Below, one piece after another: positions 1-8,484 of a stretch of 64,000 nt of DNA. The position numbers were made by a program, and so were the translations under genes. The notes under the pieces are model-generated. The model searched no databases. It had not been told where the DNA came from and saw nothing but the letters and a program-made list of their open reading frames with translations. The first letter of the stretch is position 1. Every line of letters begins with the position of its first letter. The DNA is from Burkholderiales bacterium (GTDB lineage Bacteria > Pseudomonadota > Gammaproteobacteria > Burkholderiales > Casimicrobiaceae): assembly GCA_020851235.1 (NCBI GenBank), contig JADZDD010000004.1, positions 62,001 to 126,000 of the forward strand, written 5' to 3'.

Positions 1-547
1 GGGTCAGCTTCAAATGCGCGAGGCTAGCGAGGAGTTCCGACGCCATGTGCTGCGTCGTTCCAGAACCGGGTGACCCGTAGTTCAACGGATTGGACCTTTG
101 CCGCGCCGTATTGAGCAGATCTTGAACGGACTTGAAGGGTGAGTCCGCACGCACGACGAGCACGCTCGGCGTAACAGCGAGCGACGCGACGGGGATGAAG
201 CTCTTGATGGGATCATAAGTGATCGTCGGGAAAAGCGCTCGCGCCGACGAATGCGTGCCGGGTGTTCCAAGTGCAAGCGTGTACCCGTCAGGAACAGCAT
301 TCGCAACCGAACTGGTGCCGATCGTTCCGCCGGCCCCTGGGCGGTTGACCACAACCACCGGCTGTCCAAGCGACTCTCCCAGTTGAGCGCCAACGGTACG
401 AGCGAGAATATCCGACGCACCGCCTGCGCCATATGACACAACCAACTCGACCGGCCGCGTAGGATACGTTTGCGCGGCGGCAACTGCCGCGCTCAAGCCG
501 AGTACTGTCGAAACGATCCCCAACCCAATTCGCCTGATACACATCAT
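1..547 (-). CDS. Bug-family tripartite tricarboxylate transporter substrate-binding protein (partial, runs off left edge)
   Basis: This is the periplasmic receptor of a TctABC-type uptake system and would capture a small carboxylate. Translating the minus strand from 547 gives an N-terminal signal peptide ending near AVAAAQ. The family core follows: YPTRPVELVV, then GGASDILAR, then VVNRPGAGG with GT and PDGYTL, and later NPLNYGSPGSGT. These are the hallmark blocks of Bug receptors, which are usually about 320 residues. About 180 residues are visible before the window edge, so the C-terminal part is missing only because of the cut. Tandem ATGs at 547, 544 and an in-frame ATG at 556 are possible starts. 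A GGAG lies 6 nt upstream of the 544 codon. The ligand cannot be told from sequence. An SDR pseudogene and an intact SDR lie upstream. Confidence 0.88.
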   Translation of the reverse strand, partial: MMCIRRIGLGIVSTVLGLSAAVAAAQTYPTRPVELVVSYGAGGASDILARTVGAQLGESLGQPVVVVNRPGAGGTIGTSSVANAVPDGYTLALGTPGTHSSARALFPTITYDPIKSFIPVASLAVTPSVLVVRADSPFKSVQDLLNTARQRSNPLNYGSPGSGTTQHMASELLASLAHLKLT

Positions 548-591
548 CGTCTCCATGAACGTTCACTATCCAATTCCCAGACCGTACACAC

Positions 592-1135
592 CTAACCCAT
601 TCTTCCACCTATGATGTGCATCGCGTCGCCCTTCACAAACCGAGATGCTGGCGGCGCATAGAAGATAATTCCACTCACGATGTCGTCGACCGAACCTGGT
701 CGCTTGATCGACTGTCTTTCCTGAGCACGCTCGTTGAGATCCACGTATCGCGGTTGAGCACGAACTCGCTTCGTGAGCGCCATACCAGGCTCGCTTGCAT
801 TAATCGTGATGGCGTGCTTGCCGAGTTCGATTGCGTTCGTTCGAATCAGACCCAAGACCCTTGCCCTGGCCGATGCGTCAACCGTCGCCATTCGCGGAGA
901 TGTGGTTCGTTCTATACGAATCCGGCACCTTGCTCACGACTACGTTCACATCGGCTCTTCTCGCTGTTGGTCCGTACAGTGCAGTGCCGTCGTCACTCGT
1001 GTCTGGGTTTGTCTTGACAACGTGATCTGCGGCACCGTGATGCCCCTCCGCCGCGGCATCTTTGCAGTCTTGCTCAGCGAGCGCTCTCGCCGCCGCTCCA
1101 TCATGACCTTGCCCAACGGCGGTGACTCGTTCGAC
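592..1135 (-). pseudogene. Decayed short-chain dehydrogenase/reductase (SDR) gene
   Basis: The C-terminal 99 residues (592-891) are an SDR tail. VLGLIRT...IELGKH aligns with the helix after the catalytic lysine, followed by INASEPGMALTKRVRAQP and RPGSVDDIV, and it ends in a HIIGGRMG cofactor-side motif. Upstream, around 1050-1135, a different frame still reads VERVTAVGQG then AAARALAEQ. This is recognisably the eroded nucleotide-binding motif VALVTGAGxGIG. In-frame stops interrupt the two parts, and the central NNAG and catalytic YxxxK region is gone. The real start and extent are uncertain. I infer a deletion plus frameshifts. The remaining ORF is too short to be an active SDR. Confidence 0.7.
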
Positions 1136-1299
1136 TTATCCATGAGGCCCCCGCAAGCCGCCCAAGCACGCCTTGGGCTCACGTCTTTTCAGTAGACGAT
1201 CCTGAGGGTCATTCGCGAATCCGCGAACGCCACCGTTGCCGCCCACCCCCGTGCCGGCGGCACCCAAGGCAACCCGACCCTCCGACGAGGCAGCGCGCG

Positions 1300-2049
1300 T
1301 CATTGAATCAGTCGACCGCAGTCAATGACCAGATCAGCTCCGTGGATCATCCGCGCGTCGTTGGAGCTCAGGAATGCAACCGCCGCAGCCACATCATGCG
1401 GCTCGACCAACCTGCCGAGCGGATTCATCTTCCGTACAGCATCGAGACCGGCCTGTTCGCTACCGTATTCTCTTGCCAAGCGACCCTTGACCAGCGGCGT
1501 CCAGACATAGCTGGGGTGAACGGAATTAATGCGAATGTCGTAGCCAAGGCGCGCCACGCTGATCGCCGCCTGCTTGGTGATGCTGCGGACCGTCGCCTTG
1601 CTTGCGCCGTATGCGCTTGCTTTGTTTACACCGTAGTACCCGGCAATCGAGCCAATATTGACGATGAATCCCGGTCCCGAGCGCGTCTTCATGATCTTGA
1701 TCGCCTCCCGCGTCCCGATAAAGACGCCCTCCGCGTTAACGGAGAACAGCTCCCTCCACTCGTCCAAGGTGACTTCCTCGAAATCGAGCGGCGCGGGTGA
1801 CGTTATCCCTGCGTTGTTGACGAGGATGTCCAATTGCCCATGCCGGGTGAGGACTTGCTCCAGGGCGGCCGTCCAACTCGCTTCCGAGGTAACGTCCAGC
1901 AGCACCGCTTCGGGCACCGATGGATTACTCTTGACGTCCCCGGCAACCACCCGCGCTCCCTCGTCGGTCAGTCGCTGGCATATCGCTCGCCCCAACGCGC
2001 CGCACCCCCCGGTGACAAGAGCGACCTTGTCTTCCAGTCGCTTGATCAT
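1300..2049 (-). CDS. SDR family NAD(P)-dependent oxidoreductase
   Basis: This is a classical SDR of 249 residues when started at the ATG at 2049, which has GAGG 5 nt upstream. A longer in-frame N-terminus to 2112 is possible but would add about 21 non-conserved residues. It shows the cofactor motif VTGGCGALG, the structural NNAG, the catalytic Ser in NIGSIAG, and YGASK (YxxxK). Near the C-terminus there is an IHGADLVIDCG substrate-side segment. The substrate is unknown. The family includes 3-oxoacyl-ACP reductases and hydroxysteroid or sugar-alcohol dehydrogenases. It lies next to an SDR pseudogene and a Bug receptor, which suggests a small catabolic accessory locus. Codon use is less GC-extreme than in genes to the right. 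Confidence 0.85.
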   Translation of the reverse strand: MIKRLEDKVALVTGGCGALGRAICQRLTDEGARVVAGDVKSNPSVPEAVLLDVTSEASWTAALEQVLTRHGQLDILVNNAGITSPAPLDFEEVTLDEWRELFSVNAEGVFIGTREAIKIMKTRSGPGFIVNIGSIAGYYGVNKASAYGASKATVRSITKQAAISVARLGYDIRINSVHPSYVWTPLVKGRLAREYGSEQAGLDAVRKMNPLGRLVEPHDVAAAVAFLSSNDARMIHGADLVIDCGRLIQ

Positions 2050-2893
2050 CGGTGCCTCGCCCTGCCCACCCGATCGAACTCGGGCATTGGGTCCCGCGCT
2101 CTCTTGGCTCATGCTTCTGCCTCCGCATCCATGTACGTGGTGACGGCGCCGATCCTCAACTTGACAATCACGAGTCGGTTCCCATCATGACTCGGCTCCT
2201 GATATTGCCTTGCAGTTTGTAACGTCGAGTCCACAGCAAAGGACGTGACCATTCGGACGGGCGGCCGACCCTCCTGCGTGACTCTACAAACTTGACGGTA
2301 ACCCTTCCGCCAGCGGATCTGCGATCGTCCGCGACCTCCAATTCATGAAGGCTAATCATCAGTTATTTCTCGCGATGCGATAATGATTACCTATTTCTAT
2401 GGTGATGTCAAGGGATTAGATCCACGTCAATATCATCTAGTGAGGATTAATGACACTCGACATGCGGTAGGTCTCTACCTCCACACTCGTGCCCGACGAG
2501 GGTTCAACCGTGAAGTCCGCCGTACACAGCGTGAGCGCTTGACGTCGTTTGGACTTACGTCGCGAGGTCGGAACGGACATTCCTCGAAAACGCGAGAAAC
2601 TACCCAGTGCAGCACTGCGTCGATGGTAGATACCATCCGCACACAAGGGGATATACCATCGTCAGCGGGGCTGGCTTCCCCCTCCCCGACAACTGGGAAC
2701 ATCCGCTGGGCCTTTGTTCCAGCGTGAGTCGAGATGGATTCGTCGCGCTGTCTCAGGTCGCCTCCCGCCAGGGACGTTGATGCCCGTCACTGAACCAACG
2801 CGGATCGCAGATGCATTCGCTCACGACACAGGCCACGATCAACACACCGGTGGCATGATCCCAATGATGCCCGAATCACCTCGTCAGAGGATG
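2050..2893. other. Gene-poor stretch, relatively AT-rich
   Basis: About 840 bases with no credible gene. Short ORFs occur on both strands, but none shows a recognisable motif, a good ribosome-binding site or the codon bias of its neighbours. The part around 2370-2470 is clearly AT-rich for this genome. It separates the lower-GC left segment from the high-GC nnrS gene and may hold decayed genes. I see no IS ends or tRNA. Confidence 0.6.
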
Positions 2894-4153
2894 TCACTCC
2901 GCCTCGTGCGGCCTCGGGACGCGGTTCGCGACCGCGCGTGCGCAAGGGGCGATGAGCCACAGCGCGGCGAGGCAGCCCGCGGACCAGCACGTCGCCGCAG
3001 CGATGAGAAGGAGTGTTGCTTGCGATGGATCGACGGCGGCGGCCACGCGCAGTAGCGCGGCAGCACCGATCAGTACGGTGGCCGCGATCGGGATGCGCTC
3101 GGCGGCCGCCGGGCGCCTCAGGCGCAGGAGCAAGGTGCTCGCCATGACGTTCAAGGTGAGCGTGCCGAGCGCGCCGATGGTGATGAGGTGCAAGGCGGCG
3201 GTTCGCGCGGAGCCGGGCGCGGTGCTCGCAACCGCGAGCAACCCCACGCCGAGCCAGGCATACCCCGCGCCGAGACACAGGAGATCGGGGCGGCCGCGGC
3301 ACGCGGGCAGGCGCCAGCGCACGAGACGCGCGAGCGCAAGCGCGCCCGCAGCGGCGCACGCCACGCGAAGCCCCGCATCCCACGAGGGCAGCGCGACGAG
3401 AGCCACCGCGATGGCCATGACGACGAGAAGCGCGCCTTCCAGACGTGGTTGCACCCGTGCCGCGAGCGTTTCGCCCTGGCGGTAGCGCTGGCCGGCCGCG
3501 GCGGGGGCGATGATGCGGCCACCCATGAAGAGCATGAGCGTCGTGAGCACGAGCACGACCGCGGTCGCGAGCGCCTGCAGCGTCGTGACGCCGGCGACGA
3601 GCAATGCCGCGTCGAAGCCCACCGCGCCAAGGCACAGCGCGGTCAGGACGAGCGGCAGACCCTGGTTGCGCAACTTCTTTGCCGACCGGAAGAGGCGCGG
3701 CGCGACGTGCAACGCCAGCACCACGGCAAACGCGATGTCGAAGACGACCGCGAGGACGCCTTCGAGCGCCAGGAACGCGACCCGGGCCGCGACCCACAAG
3801 GCGAACAGCCCGAGCGCGCGCGAGCGCGCCATGGGCGGGAGCTGATAGCCGGCCACGACCGCGAGCGCGTACCCGAGCAGCATCTCGTGCGCGTGGCCGA
3901 ACGGCGTCGCGAGCGACGCCGGCGCCGCAGCGATACGAAGCATCGCCGCGACCGACCACGGCAGGAGCAATGCGCCGAACAGCGCGGCCGCGGGGAAGAA
4001 CACGACGTGCGGCGCGAAGCGCACGCGCGGCGCGACAGCAGGCACGGACGCCGGCGGATCACCGGGAGGTGACCGCCGGGACGCGGACGCGCGCGCGACG
4101 GCGTGCACGCGCGGCGGCGCCTTGGCGACCCGTGACTGCGGCGTAAGGTCCAT
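2894..4153 (-). CDS. nnrS: NnrS family multi-spanning membrane protein
   Basis: NnrS proteins are polytopic heme/copper membrane proteins induced by nitric oxide that lessen nitrosative damage. The 419-residue product has about 12 hydrophobic segments. It carries the family signatures FGHAHEMLLGYA near residue 85, with the conserved histidines, and LMLFMGGRIIAP near residue 205. A second conserved His-containing helix, LHLITIGALGT, lies near residue 320. The N-terminal 45 residues are Pro/Ala-rich and not typical of the family, so a later start is possible. It is divergent from a small hypothetical gene and fdxA. An NsrR-type repressor, an Fnr-type regulator and a cytochrome lie within 4 kb, which supports a nitric-oxide role. 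Confidence 0.9.
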   Translation of the reverse strand: MDLTPQSRVAKAPPRVHAVARASASRRSPPGDPPASVPAVAPRVRFAPHVVFFPAAALFGALLLPWSVAAMLRIAAAPASLATPFGHAHEMLLGYALAVVAGYQLPPMARSRALGLFALWVAARVAFLALEGVLAVVFDIAFAVVLALHVAPRLFRSAKKLRNQGLPLVLTALCLGAVGFDAALLVAGVTTLQALATAVVLVLTTLMLFMGGRIIAPAAAGQRYRQGETLAARVQPRLEGALLVVMAIAVALVALPSWDAGLRVACAAAGALALARLVRWRLPACRGRPDLLCLGAGYAWLGVGLLAVASTAPGSARTAALHLITIGALGTLTLNVMASTLLLRLRRPAAAERIPIAATVLIGAAALLRVAAAVDPSQATLLLIAAATCWSAGCLAALWLIAPCARAVANRVPRPHEAE

Positions 4154-4318
4154 GGGATGCGATCGGCGCTGGCAGCGTCAAGACCAATGCCGAACCATAG
4201 CGCGACATCGCGGACGACGGAATGACGATTGTCATCGGCGGTGCCGGGCGGCAATGCTGGTATCGTCACGCTGCATGAACCACGACGCGCGGATGGCGCC
4301 CGACCCGCAACGAACGCA

Positions 4319-4621
4319 ATGACGCCTGCCGATACGAAGCGACCCCACGACGCGTCCGACATCGCGTCGGTGACGCCACAGCGTTATCCGTACGAAGCCG
4401 CGCGCATCGCCTTCCTCTGCGCCCGCGACGGGATCGCTGCGGCGGCCGACTATTGCGATCGCACCCGCCGAATCTACCGCGCGGCGGTTCTCGCGAATGG
4501 CAAGCGCGGGCATCGTCACGCGCACTTTGCATCGTTGCCCGATTACCGGGCGAAGTTCATCGGCAGCTACTGCGACTTCAAGCGCTTCCATCTCGCGCAT
4601 CGCGCCCGTTCCGGCGCGTGA
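4319..4621 (+). CDS. Small hypothetical protein of the NO-response cluster
   Basis: A 100-residue product starting at the ATG at 4319. The readable core is YPYEAARIAFLCARDG, then RIYRAAVL, then HFASLPDYRAKFIGSYCDFKRF, a charged, helical, soluble-looking protein with no signal peptide or membrane span. It sits between nnrS (divergent) and fdxA (same strand). Family and function are not recognised. The conserved-looking aromatic/Arg pattern and the codon bias suggest it is a real gene. It may be co-expressed with the ferredoxin 118 nt downstream. Confidence 0.55.
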   Translation: MTPADTKRPHDASDIASVTPQRYPYEAARIAFLCARDGIAAAADYCDRTRRIYRAAVLANGKRGHRHAHFASLPDYRAKFIGSYCDFKRFHLAHRARSGA

Positions 4622-4631
4622 TATTTGTCAT
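4618..4631 (+). promoter_or_regulatory. Weak FNR/Dnr-like box upstream of fdxA
   Basis: The imperfect dyad GTGAT-ATTT-GTCAT resembles the FNR/CRP-family box TTGAT-N4-ATCAA with three mismatches. It lies 108 nt before the fdxA ATG. The nearby Crp/Fnr regulator has an ExxSR recognition helix, which fits such a site. This is a visual match only. Confidence 0.25.
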
Positions 4632-4738
4632 TCCCGAAAACGGCAGCGTCGCCTATCGTGCACGCATCCGCGCTGTCGTCGTGCCGTGGCTTGCAGTGCC
4701 ACGTGGTCGGCAGCGGATTCGAAGCCAACGGAGCGCCC

Positions 4739-5062
4739 ATGACTTTTGTCGTCACCGAAGCGTGCATCAAGTGCAAGTACACCGATTGCGTCGATGTCTG
4801 CCCGACCGACGCCTTTCGCGAAGGCCCCAACTGTCTCGTCATCGACCCCGACGACTGCATCGACTGCACGCTGTGCGTCGCCGAGTGCCCCGTCGAGGCG
4901 ATCTACGCCGACAGTGACGTGCCATCCGACCAGCAGGACTTCATTCCCCTGAACGAGGAACTCGCCAAGGTCTGGCCCGTCATCGTCGACAAGAAGGCGC
5001 CGCCTGACGATGCCGACGCGTGGGGCAAGGTCAAGGACAAGCGGGCGCTCCTCGAACGCTGA
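4739..5062 (+). CDS. fdxA: 7Fe ferredoxin ([3Fe-4S][4Fe-4S]), FdxA/FdI type
   Basis: A small cytoplasmic electron carrier of 107 residues, the same size as Azotobacter ferredoxin I, which it resembles along its whole length. The N-terminal cluster motif reads CIKCKYTDCVDVCP, giving C9, C12, C17 and C21. The second is CIDCTLCVAECP. The C-terminal cap FIPLNEELAKVWP is typical of the long FdI-type tail. The spacing C-x7-C-x3-CP followed by CxxCxxCxxxCP is that of one 3Fe and one 4Fe cluster. The ORF extends upstream of 4739, but homology begins exactly at this ATG. The redox partner is unknown. The location between nnrS and an Fnr-type regulator suggests use under low oxygen or nitrosative stress. 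Confidence 0.93.
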   Translation: MTFVVTEACIKCKYTDCVDVCPTDAFREGPNCLVIDPDDCIDCTLCVAECPVEAIYADSDVPSDQQDFIPLNEELAKVWPVIVDKKAPPDDADAWGKVKDKRALLER

Positions 5063-5145
5063 AAGCGCCGCGACGTGCGCGCCGCTTCGCGCGACCACGA
5101 CGTGCGATGCGCCGCGGCAGTCGCGGCGACCGACCGTGCAAACCC

Positions 5146-5925
5146 TCAGACGTCGAGAATGCGTTGCAGCATGTCCACCCGTAGCACGTCGATCGTGCCG
5201 CGACCGCTGCGTAACCACCCGGCCTTCTGCCAGCGGCTCAAGATCCGACTCACCGTTTCCACCCGCGTGCTGACGTACCGGCCGATCTGCTCGCGCGTGA
5301 GCCCGATGCCAAGACGCACCCCTTCGGCGCCCAGGTCCTCGCCGAAGCGCGCGATGAGATGGAGGAACAGCGCGGCGAGGCGGCGTGGGACCGACCCCGC
5401 GGTGACGATCTCGATCTTTGCACGCAGGACGCCGCTGTGCCGGACGAGCGCGCGGTTCACCGCCATCGCGAGAGCGGGTGATTCGGCGAGCGCGGCGAGC
5501 ACGGGCTCCGCGCGGATGCGCAGGACTTCGCTGTCGGCGGTGAGCGCCACGGCATCGCTGCGGTAGCGCCCCCGCTCGAGGACCGTCGGCAGCCCGATGC
5601 TGTCGTCCACACCGAAGAGCCCGACGACGAACCCTTCGCCGTGGACCGTCATCTGCTCGACCTGGATGATGCCGCGGCCGACCAGCGTGAGATGGTCCGC
5701 GCGCTGCCCCGCCATCCACAGCGCCTCGCCAGCCGCAAGCCGCCGAATCGTGGCATCGCGCGCCAGTCGGGCGCGGCTCGTGGCGTCGACACCGGCGAAC
5801 ATCGCCATGGCCGCGAGGCTTCGTTCGAGGCCCGCGTCGACGCCCGCTGCCGTCGACGCCGGGGCGGGCGTCGTGCCCCGCGGACGCGTCACCGGGGGCG
5901 GCAGCCTCTCGAAGCAGGCGTCCAT
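5146..5925 (-). CDS. Crp/Fnr family transcriptional regulator
   Basis: About 259 residues. An N-terminal cyclic-nucleotide-binding-like beta-roll (LAAGEALWMAGQRADHLTLVGRG...) is followed by a long dimer helix and a C-terminal winged helix. The recognition helix reads LTREQIGRYVSTRVETVSRILSRW. Its ExxSR core is the FNR/Dnr DNA-reading motif and predicts TTGAT-N4-ATCAA-type targets. The N-terminus lacks the four-cysteine arrangement of oxygen-sensing Fnr, so it is more like Dnr/NnrR regulators or another class. ATG 5925 is chosen because the longer ORF would overlap the cytochrome gene upstream. A GTG nine nt earlier is an alternative. It is read after the cytochrome gene on the same strand. 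Confidence 0.88.
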   Translation of the reverse strand: MDACFERLPPPVTRPRGTTPAPASTAAGVDAGLERSLAAMAMFAGVDATSRARLARDATIRRLAAGEALWMAGQRADHLTLVGRGIIQVEQMTVHGEGFVVGLFGVDDSIGLPTVLERGRYRSDAVALTADSEVLRIRAEPVLAALAESPALAMAVNRALVRHSGVLRAKIEIVTAGSVPRRLAALFLHLIARFGEDLGAEGVRLGIGLTREQIGRYVSTRVETVSRILSRWQKAGWLRSGRGTIDVLRVDMLQRILDV

Positions 5926-6007
5926 CGCACCCACGTCAGTGCGCTCCCACACGAAACCGCGCGGTGCCGCGGTCGGGAGTCGTCGGATCCGGCATCGGAA
6001 GATCGCG

Positions 6008-6499
6008 CTAACGTCCCGCCGTCGAAGGGGGCGGCGCGAGCGCATAGCGCGCGTGGCAGGTCACGCACTGGCCCAGGAGCTCGGAGAGCGCGGTCAGCGT
6101 TTGCCGTGACGTTGCGCCCGCGTCGGCCGCGGCGGCGATCGCGTCGAAGCCGCGGTGTGTCGCGTAGGCGAGCGTCTTGAACTCGAGCGGCAACTTGCCC
6201 AGCATGCCGACCGGCACGCCGCGCGCCTTGGCGCTGCCCACGGCGCGGGCCGCGGCAGCGACGGCCGGCATGTCGTCGCGCGCGAGGGCACCGGTGACGC
6301 GCTCGACGCCGGCGACGAATTCGCGCATCTCGCGCAGCATGAGCGCGCGCTCGGCGGGGTCGAGGACGATGGCCACCCGTCCATCCGCAGCGGGTTGCGT
6401 CGAGCCGGCGACGACGAACGTGTAGACAAGCCCACCGATCACCACGAGGAGCACGACGATGATCGCGAGGTGGACCCGGTTCCAGGAAGCGGAGGTCAT
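6008..6499 (-). CDS. Membrane-anchored cytochrome c (cytochrome c'-like), C-terminal CXXCH
   Basis: 163 residues with one N-terminal membrane anchor (about 8-32, very hydrophobic). A helical periplasmic domain follows, with a single heme-attachment site CVTCH close to the C-terminus. A lone C-terminal CXXCH in a helical bundle is the layout of cytochrome c' and cytochrome c-556 proteins, some of which bind nitric oxide. The start at 6499 has a GGAG-like sequence nearby. A start four codons earlier is also open. It is transcribed away from the NsrR-type gene, with an AT-rich intergenic region between them, and towards the Crp/Fnr gene, which starts 82 nt downstream. A nitric-oxide-related redox role is inferred from context. 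Confidence 0.82.
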   Translation of the reverse strand: MTSASWNRVHLAIIVVLLVVIGGLVYTFVVAGSTQPAADGRVAIVLDPAERALMLREMREFVAGVERVTGALARDDMPAVAAAARAVGSAKARGVPVGMLGKLPLEFKTLAYATHRGFDAIAAAADAGATSRQTLTALSELLGQCVTCHARYALAPPPSTAGR

Positions 6500-6630
6500 G
6501 GCTGTGCGCACGCGGACGTCGTCCGGCCCTCACGCGCAGCGCGGCCGATGCGGACCGCGGCGTGTCGCCCCGGTCGATCGCATCGGGAGCCTGTACCGAA
6601 CGCGCCGTTTCACCATAGCACGGCTTCCCA

Positions 6631-6662
6631 CGATAAGCAATATATGCTATACACCTTATAAC
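6631..6662. promoter_or_regulatory. AT-rich divergent promoter/operator candidate between cytochrome c and nsrR
   Basis: A sharply AT-rich block in an otherwise 70% GC region. It contains the short dyad AGCA-ATATA-TGCT at 6636-6648 and a wider ATAAG...CTTAT pair. A TATAAC hexamer at 6657-6662 could be a -10 for nsrR, whose ATG is at 6686. NsrR-type repressors bind AT-rich dyads, so autoregulation and control of the divergent cytochrome/Fnr pair are plausible. Confidence 0.4.
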
Positions 6663-6685
6663 ACACCGGCACGGCGAGTCCCGCG

Positions 6686-7168
6686 ATGCGCCTCACGACC
6701 TTCTCCGACTACTCCTTGCGCGTGCTCATGTACCTGGGCGTCCACGACGAGGGGCTTTGCACCATCGGTGCCGTCGCCAAGGCGTACGGCGTGTCGGAGA
6801 ATCACCTCGTGAAGGTCGTCCATCACCTCGCACAGCGCGGTTACGTCGAGACGACGCGCGGCAAGGGCGGGGGGATGCGTCTCGCGCGCTTGCCGCAGGA
6901 GATCAACGTCGGCGACGTCGTGCGGAGCACGGAAGACAACCTGGCGCTCGCGGAATGCTTCGACCCGACACCGTCGACCTGTCGCATCGAGTCGGCGTGC
7001 CTGCTCAAAGGCGTCCTTGCCAGCGCGGTCGACGCCTTCTTTGCAACGCTCGACCGTTACACGCTCGCCGACCTCCTGGTGTCGCGACCGAAACTCGCCA
7101 AACTGCTCTTACCTGTCGCAACGCGTTCGGATCGCGCGCCGCTGCCGACGGACCCGTCCCGGCACTGA
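6686..7168 (+). CDS. nsrR: NsrR-type Rrf2 family nitric-oxide-sensing repressor
   Basis: 160 residues. The N-terminal winged helix reads MRLTTFSDYSLRVLMYL, then VSENHLVKVVHHL and GKGGGMRLA, as in Rrf2 proteins. Three cysteines C91, C99 and C105 (AECFD...TCRIESACLLK) are spaced like the [2Fe-2S]/[4Fe-4S] ligands of NsrR (C91/C96/C102 in E. coli), and the insert between the first two is longer. Nitric oxide attacks the cluster and releases DNA in this family. A GGCGAG lies upstream of the ATG. It heads the strand opposite the cytochrome c and Crp/Fnr genes and is close to nnrS, a classical NsrR target, so it is the likely local regulator. IscR is less likely because of the Cys pattern and context. 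Confidence 0.87.
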   Translation: MRLTTFSDYSLRVLMYLGVHDEGLCTIGAVAKAYGVSENHLVKVVHHLAQRGYVETTRGKGGGMRLARLPQEINVGDVVRSTEDNLALAECFDPTPSTCRIESACLLKGVLASAVDAFFATLDRYTLADLLVSRPKLAKLLLPVATRSDRAPLPTDPSRH

Positions 7169-7247
7169 CGCTGCGCGCCCCGTCGCCCTGCCCGCACCGC
7201 GCACGTATCTCGCGGCAACGCCGCCCACTCTCCGAGGAGCACCGCTC

Positions 7248-7592
7248 ATGGACCACTCGATCTATCCCGCCGCATCGAAGGAACTCGCGCAGAAGCGTCG
7301 CGAACTCGCGCCCGAGATCTACGACGCCTTCCGCGCCTTCGGCCAGCGCGTGTTCGCCGACGGCGCGCTGCCGGGGAAGACGAAGCAGTTGATCGCCGTC
7401 GCCGTCGCACACGTGACGCAGTGCCCCTACTGCATCCGCGGCCACACCGACCTCGCCGTCAAGAAGGGCGCGACGCCCGAGGAGATCATGGAGGCGATCT
7501 GGGTCGCCGCCGAGATGCGGGCGGGCGGCGCGTACGCGCACTCGCTGCTGGCGATCGACGCCATGCCGGAAGCGCCTAAGCCCGCTGCGTAG
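7248..7592 (+). CDS. Carboxymuconolactone decarboxylase family / AhpD-like protein
   Basis: 114 residues beginning at an ATG preceded by GAGGAG. The core AVAHVTQCPYCIRGHTDLAVKKGATPEEIMEAIWVA is the AhpD/CMD family signature. It has the redox CxxC pair C59/C62 and the following His66. Such proteins act as alkylhydroperoxidases or electron relays in oxidative defence. The N-terminal fold is the usual helical bundle, and the protein is probably a cytoplasmic oligomer. It lies 79 nt after nsrR on the same strand and may be co-transcribed. Its 3' end overlaps the 3' end of the convergent EamA transporter gene by 17 nt. Confidence 0.88.
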   Translation: MDHSIYPAASKELAQKRRELAPEIYDAFRAFGQRVFADGALPGKTKQLIAVAVAHVTQCPYCIRGHTDLAVKKGATPEEIMEAIWVAAEMRAGGAYAHSLLAIDAMPEAPKPAA

Positions 7593-8484
7593 CCGTGCTC
7601 GGAAGCGCCAGCGCGACGCCGCTTAGCACCAGCGCGAGCGCCGCCCATTGCGTCGGACCGAGCGCCTCTCCCAGGAAGAGCGCACCGGCAACCACGCCAA
7701 CGACCGGCGTCACGAGCGTGCCGAGCGACGCGGTCGACGGCGGCAAGCGACGCAGCGCCGCGAACCAGGCGAGGTAGCACACGCCCATCGCGACCACCGT
7801 CATGTAGACGAACGCGGCGAGTCCGCCCGGGGACAGCGCGCTGAGGGCCGGGCGCTCGACGGCGATACCGTAGACGAGCATCGGGGCGCAGCCGAGCGCG
7901 AGTTGCCAGGCGAGATGGGCAAAGGGTCCCAGCGGCAACGGACGGATGGCGACCGTACCCAGGGCAAAGAGCGCGGCGGCGAGAAGCGCGAAGGCGATCC
8001 CCGGCCACTGCGCGAGCCCGAAAGCCGCGCCGTGCGCACCGGCAAGAAAGGCGATGCCCGCCATGCACAGCACGAGCCCGAGCACGCCACCGACGCGGGG
8101 GCGGTGACCGCGCAAGGGCCAGGCGAAGAGCATCGCCCAGACGGGCATCGTGTAGACGAGCATCGCCGCCTGGCCCGCGGTGAGCCAGACGAGCGACAGC
8201 GTCGAAAACCCCATCCACGCAAAGACGCTGCAACCTGCGCTGGCGACGAGCCGGGGCACGCTGCGCGCGGGCACGCGCAACGTCTCCCCGAGCGCCCAGG
8301 CAATGGCACCGATCGCCATCGCCGCGATGACCCCGGACAGGCCACGCGCGAACAGCGGTGGCCATTGCGTCAGCAGGAATTTCATCGCCGCCCAGTTGAA
8401 CCCCCACCCCGCCGACGTGACCAGCAGGAACTGCAGGCCCACGCGCCGACCGCCGCGATCGGGCGTCGCCGCCGTCGCGTTCAT
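7576..8484 (-). CDS. EamA/DMT family transporter
   Basis: 302 residues with about ten transmembrane helices arranged as two EamA repeats. The first begins at SAGWGFNWAAMKFLL. The second holds LGTLVTPVVGVVAGALFLGE, the typical end-of-repeat Pro/Gly/Glu pattern. The family exports amino acids, nucleosides or other metabolites, and the substrate cannot be predicted here. The start at 8484 overlaps the stop of the small upstream membrane gene (ATGA), which indicates translational coupling. The longer reading frame upstream is just overlap with that gene. Confidence 0.85.
   Translation of the reverse strand: MNATAATPDRGGRRVGLQFLLVTSAGWGFNWAAMKFLLTQWPPLFARGLSGVIAAMAIGAIAWALGETLRVPARSVPRLVASAGCSVFAWMGFSTLSLVWLTAGQAAMLVYTMPVWAMLFAWPLRGHRPRVGGVLGLVLCMAGIAFLAGAHGAAFGLAQWPGIAFALLAAALFALGTVAIRPLPLGPFAHLAWQLALGCAPMLVYGIAVERPALSALSPGGLAAFVYMTVVAMGVCYLAWFAALRRLPPSTASLGTLVTPVVGVVAGALFLGEALGPTQWAALALVLSGVALALPSTATQRA

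Noticed and set aside
2113-2893. Several short ORFs as genes
   Set aside because: No ribosome-binding sites, motifs or codon bias. The frames overlap each other on both strands.
5146-5925. Oxygen-sensing Fnr with a 4Fe-4S cluster
   Set aside because: The N-terminal four-cysteine pattern is absent, so only the Crp/Fnr family level is kept.
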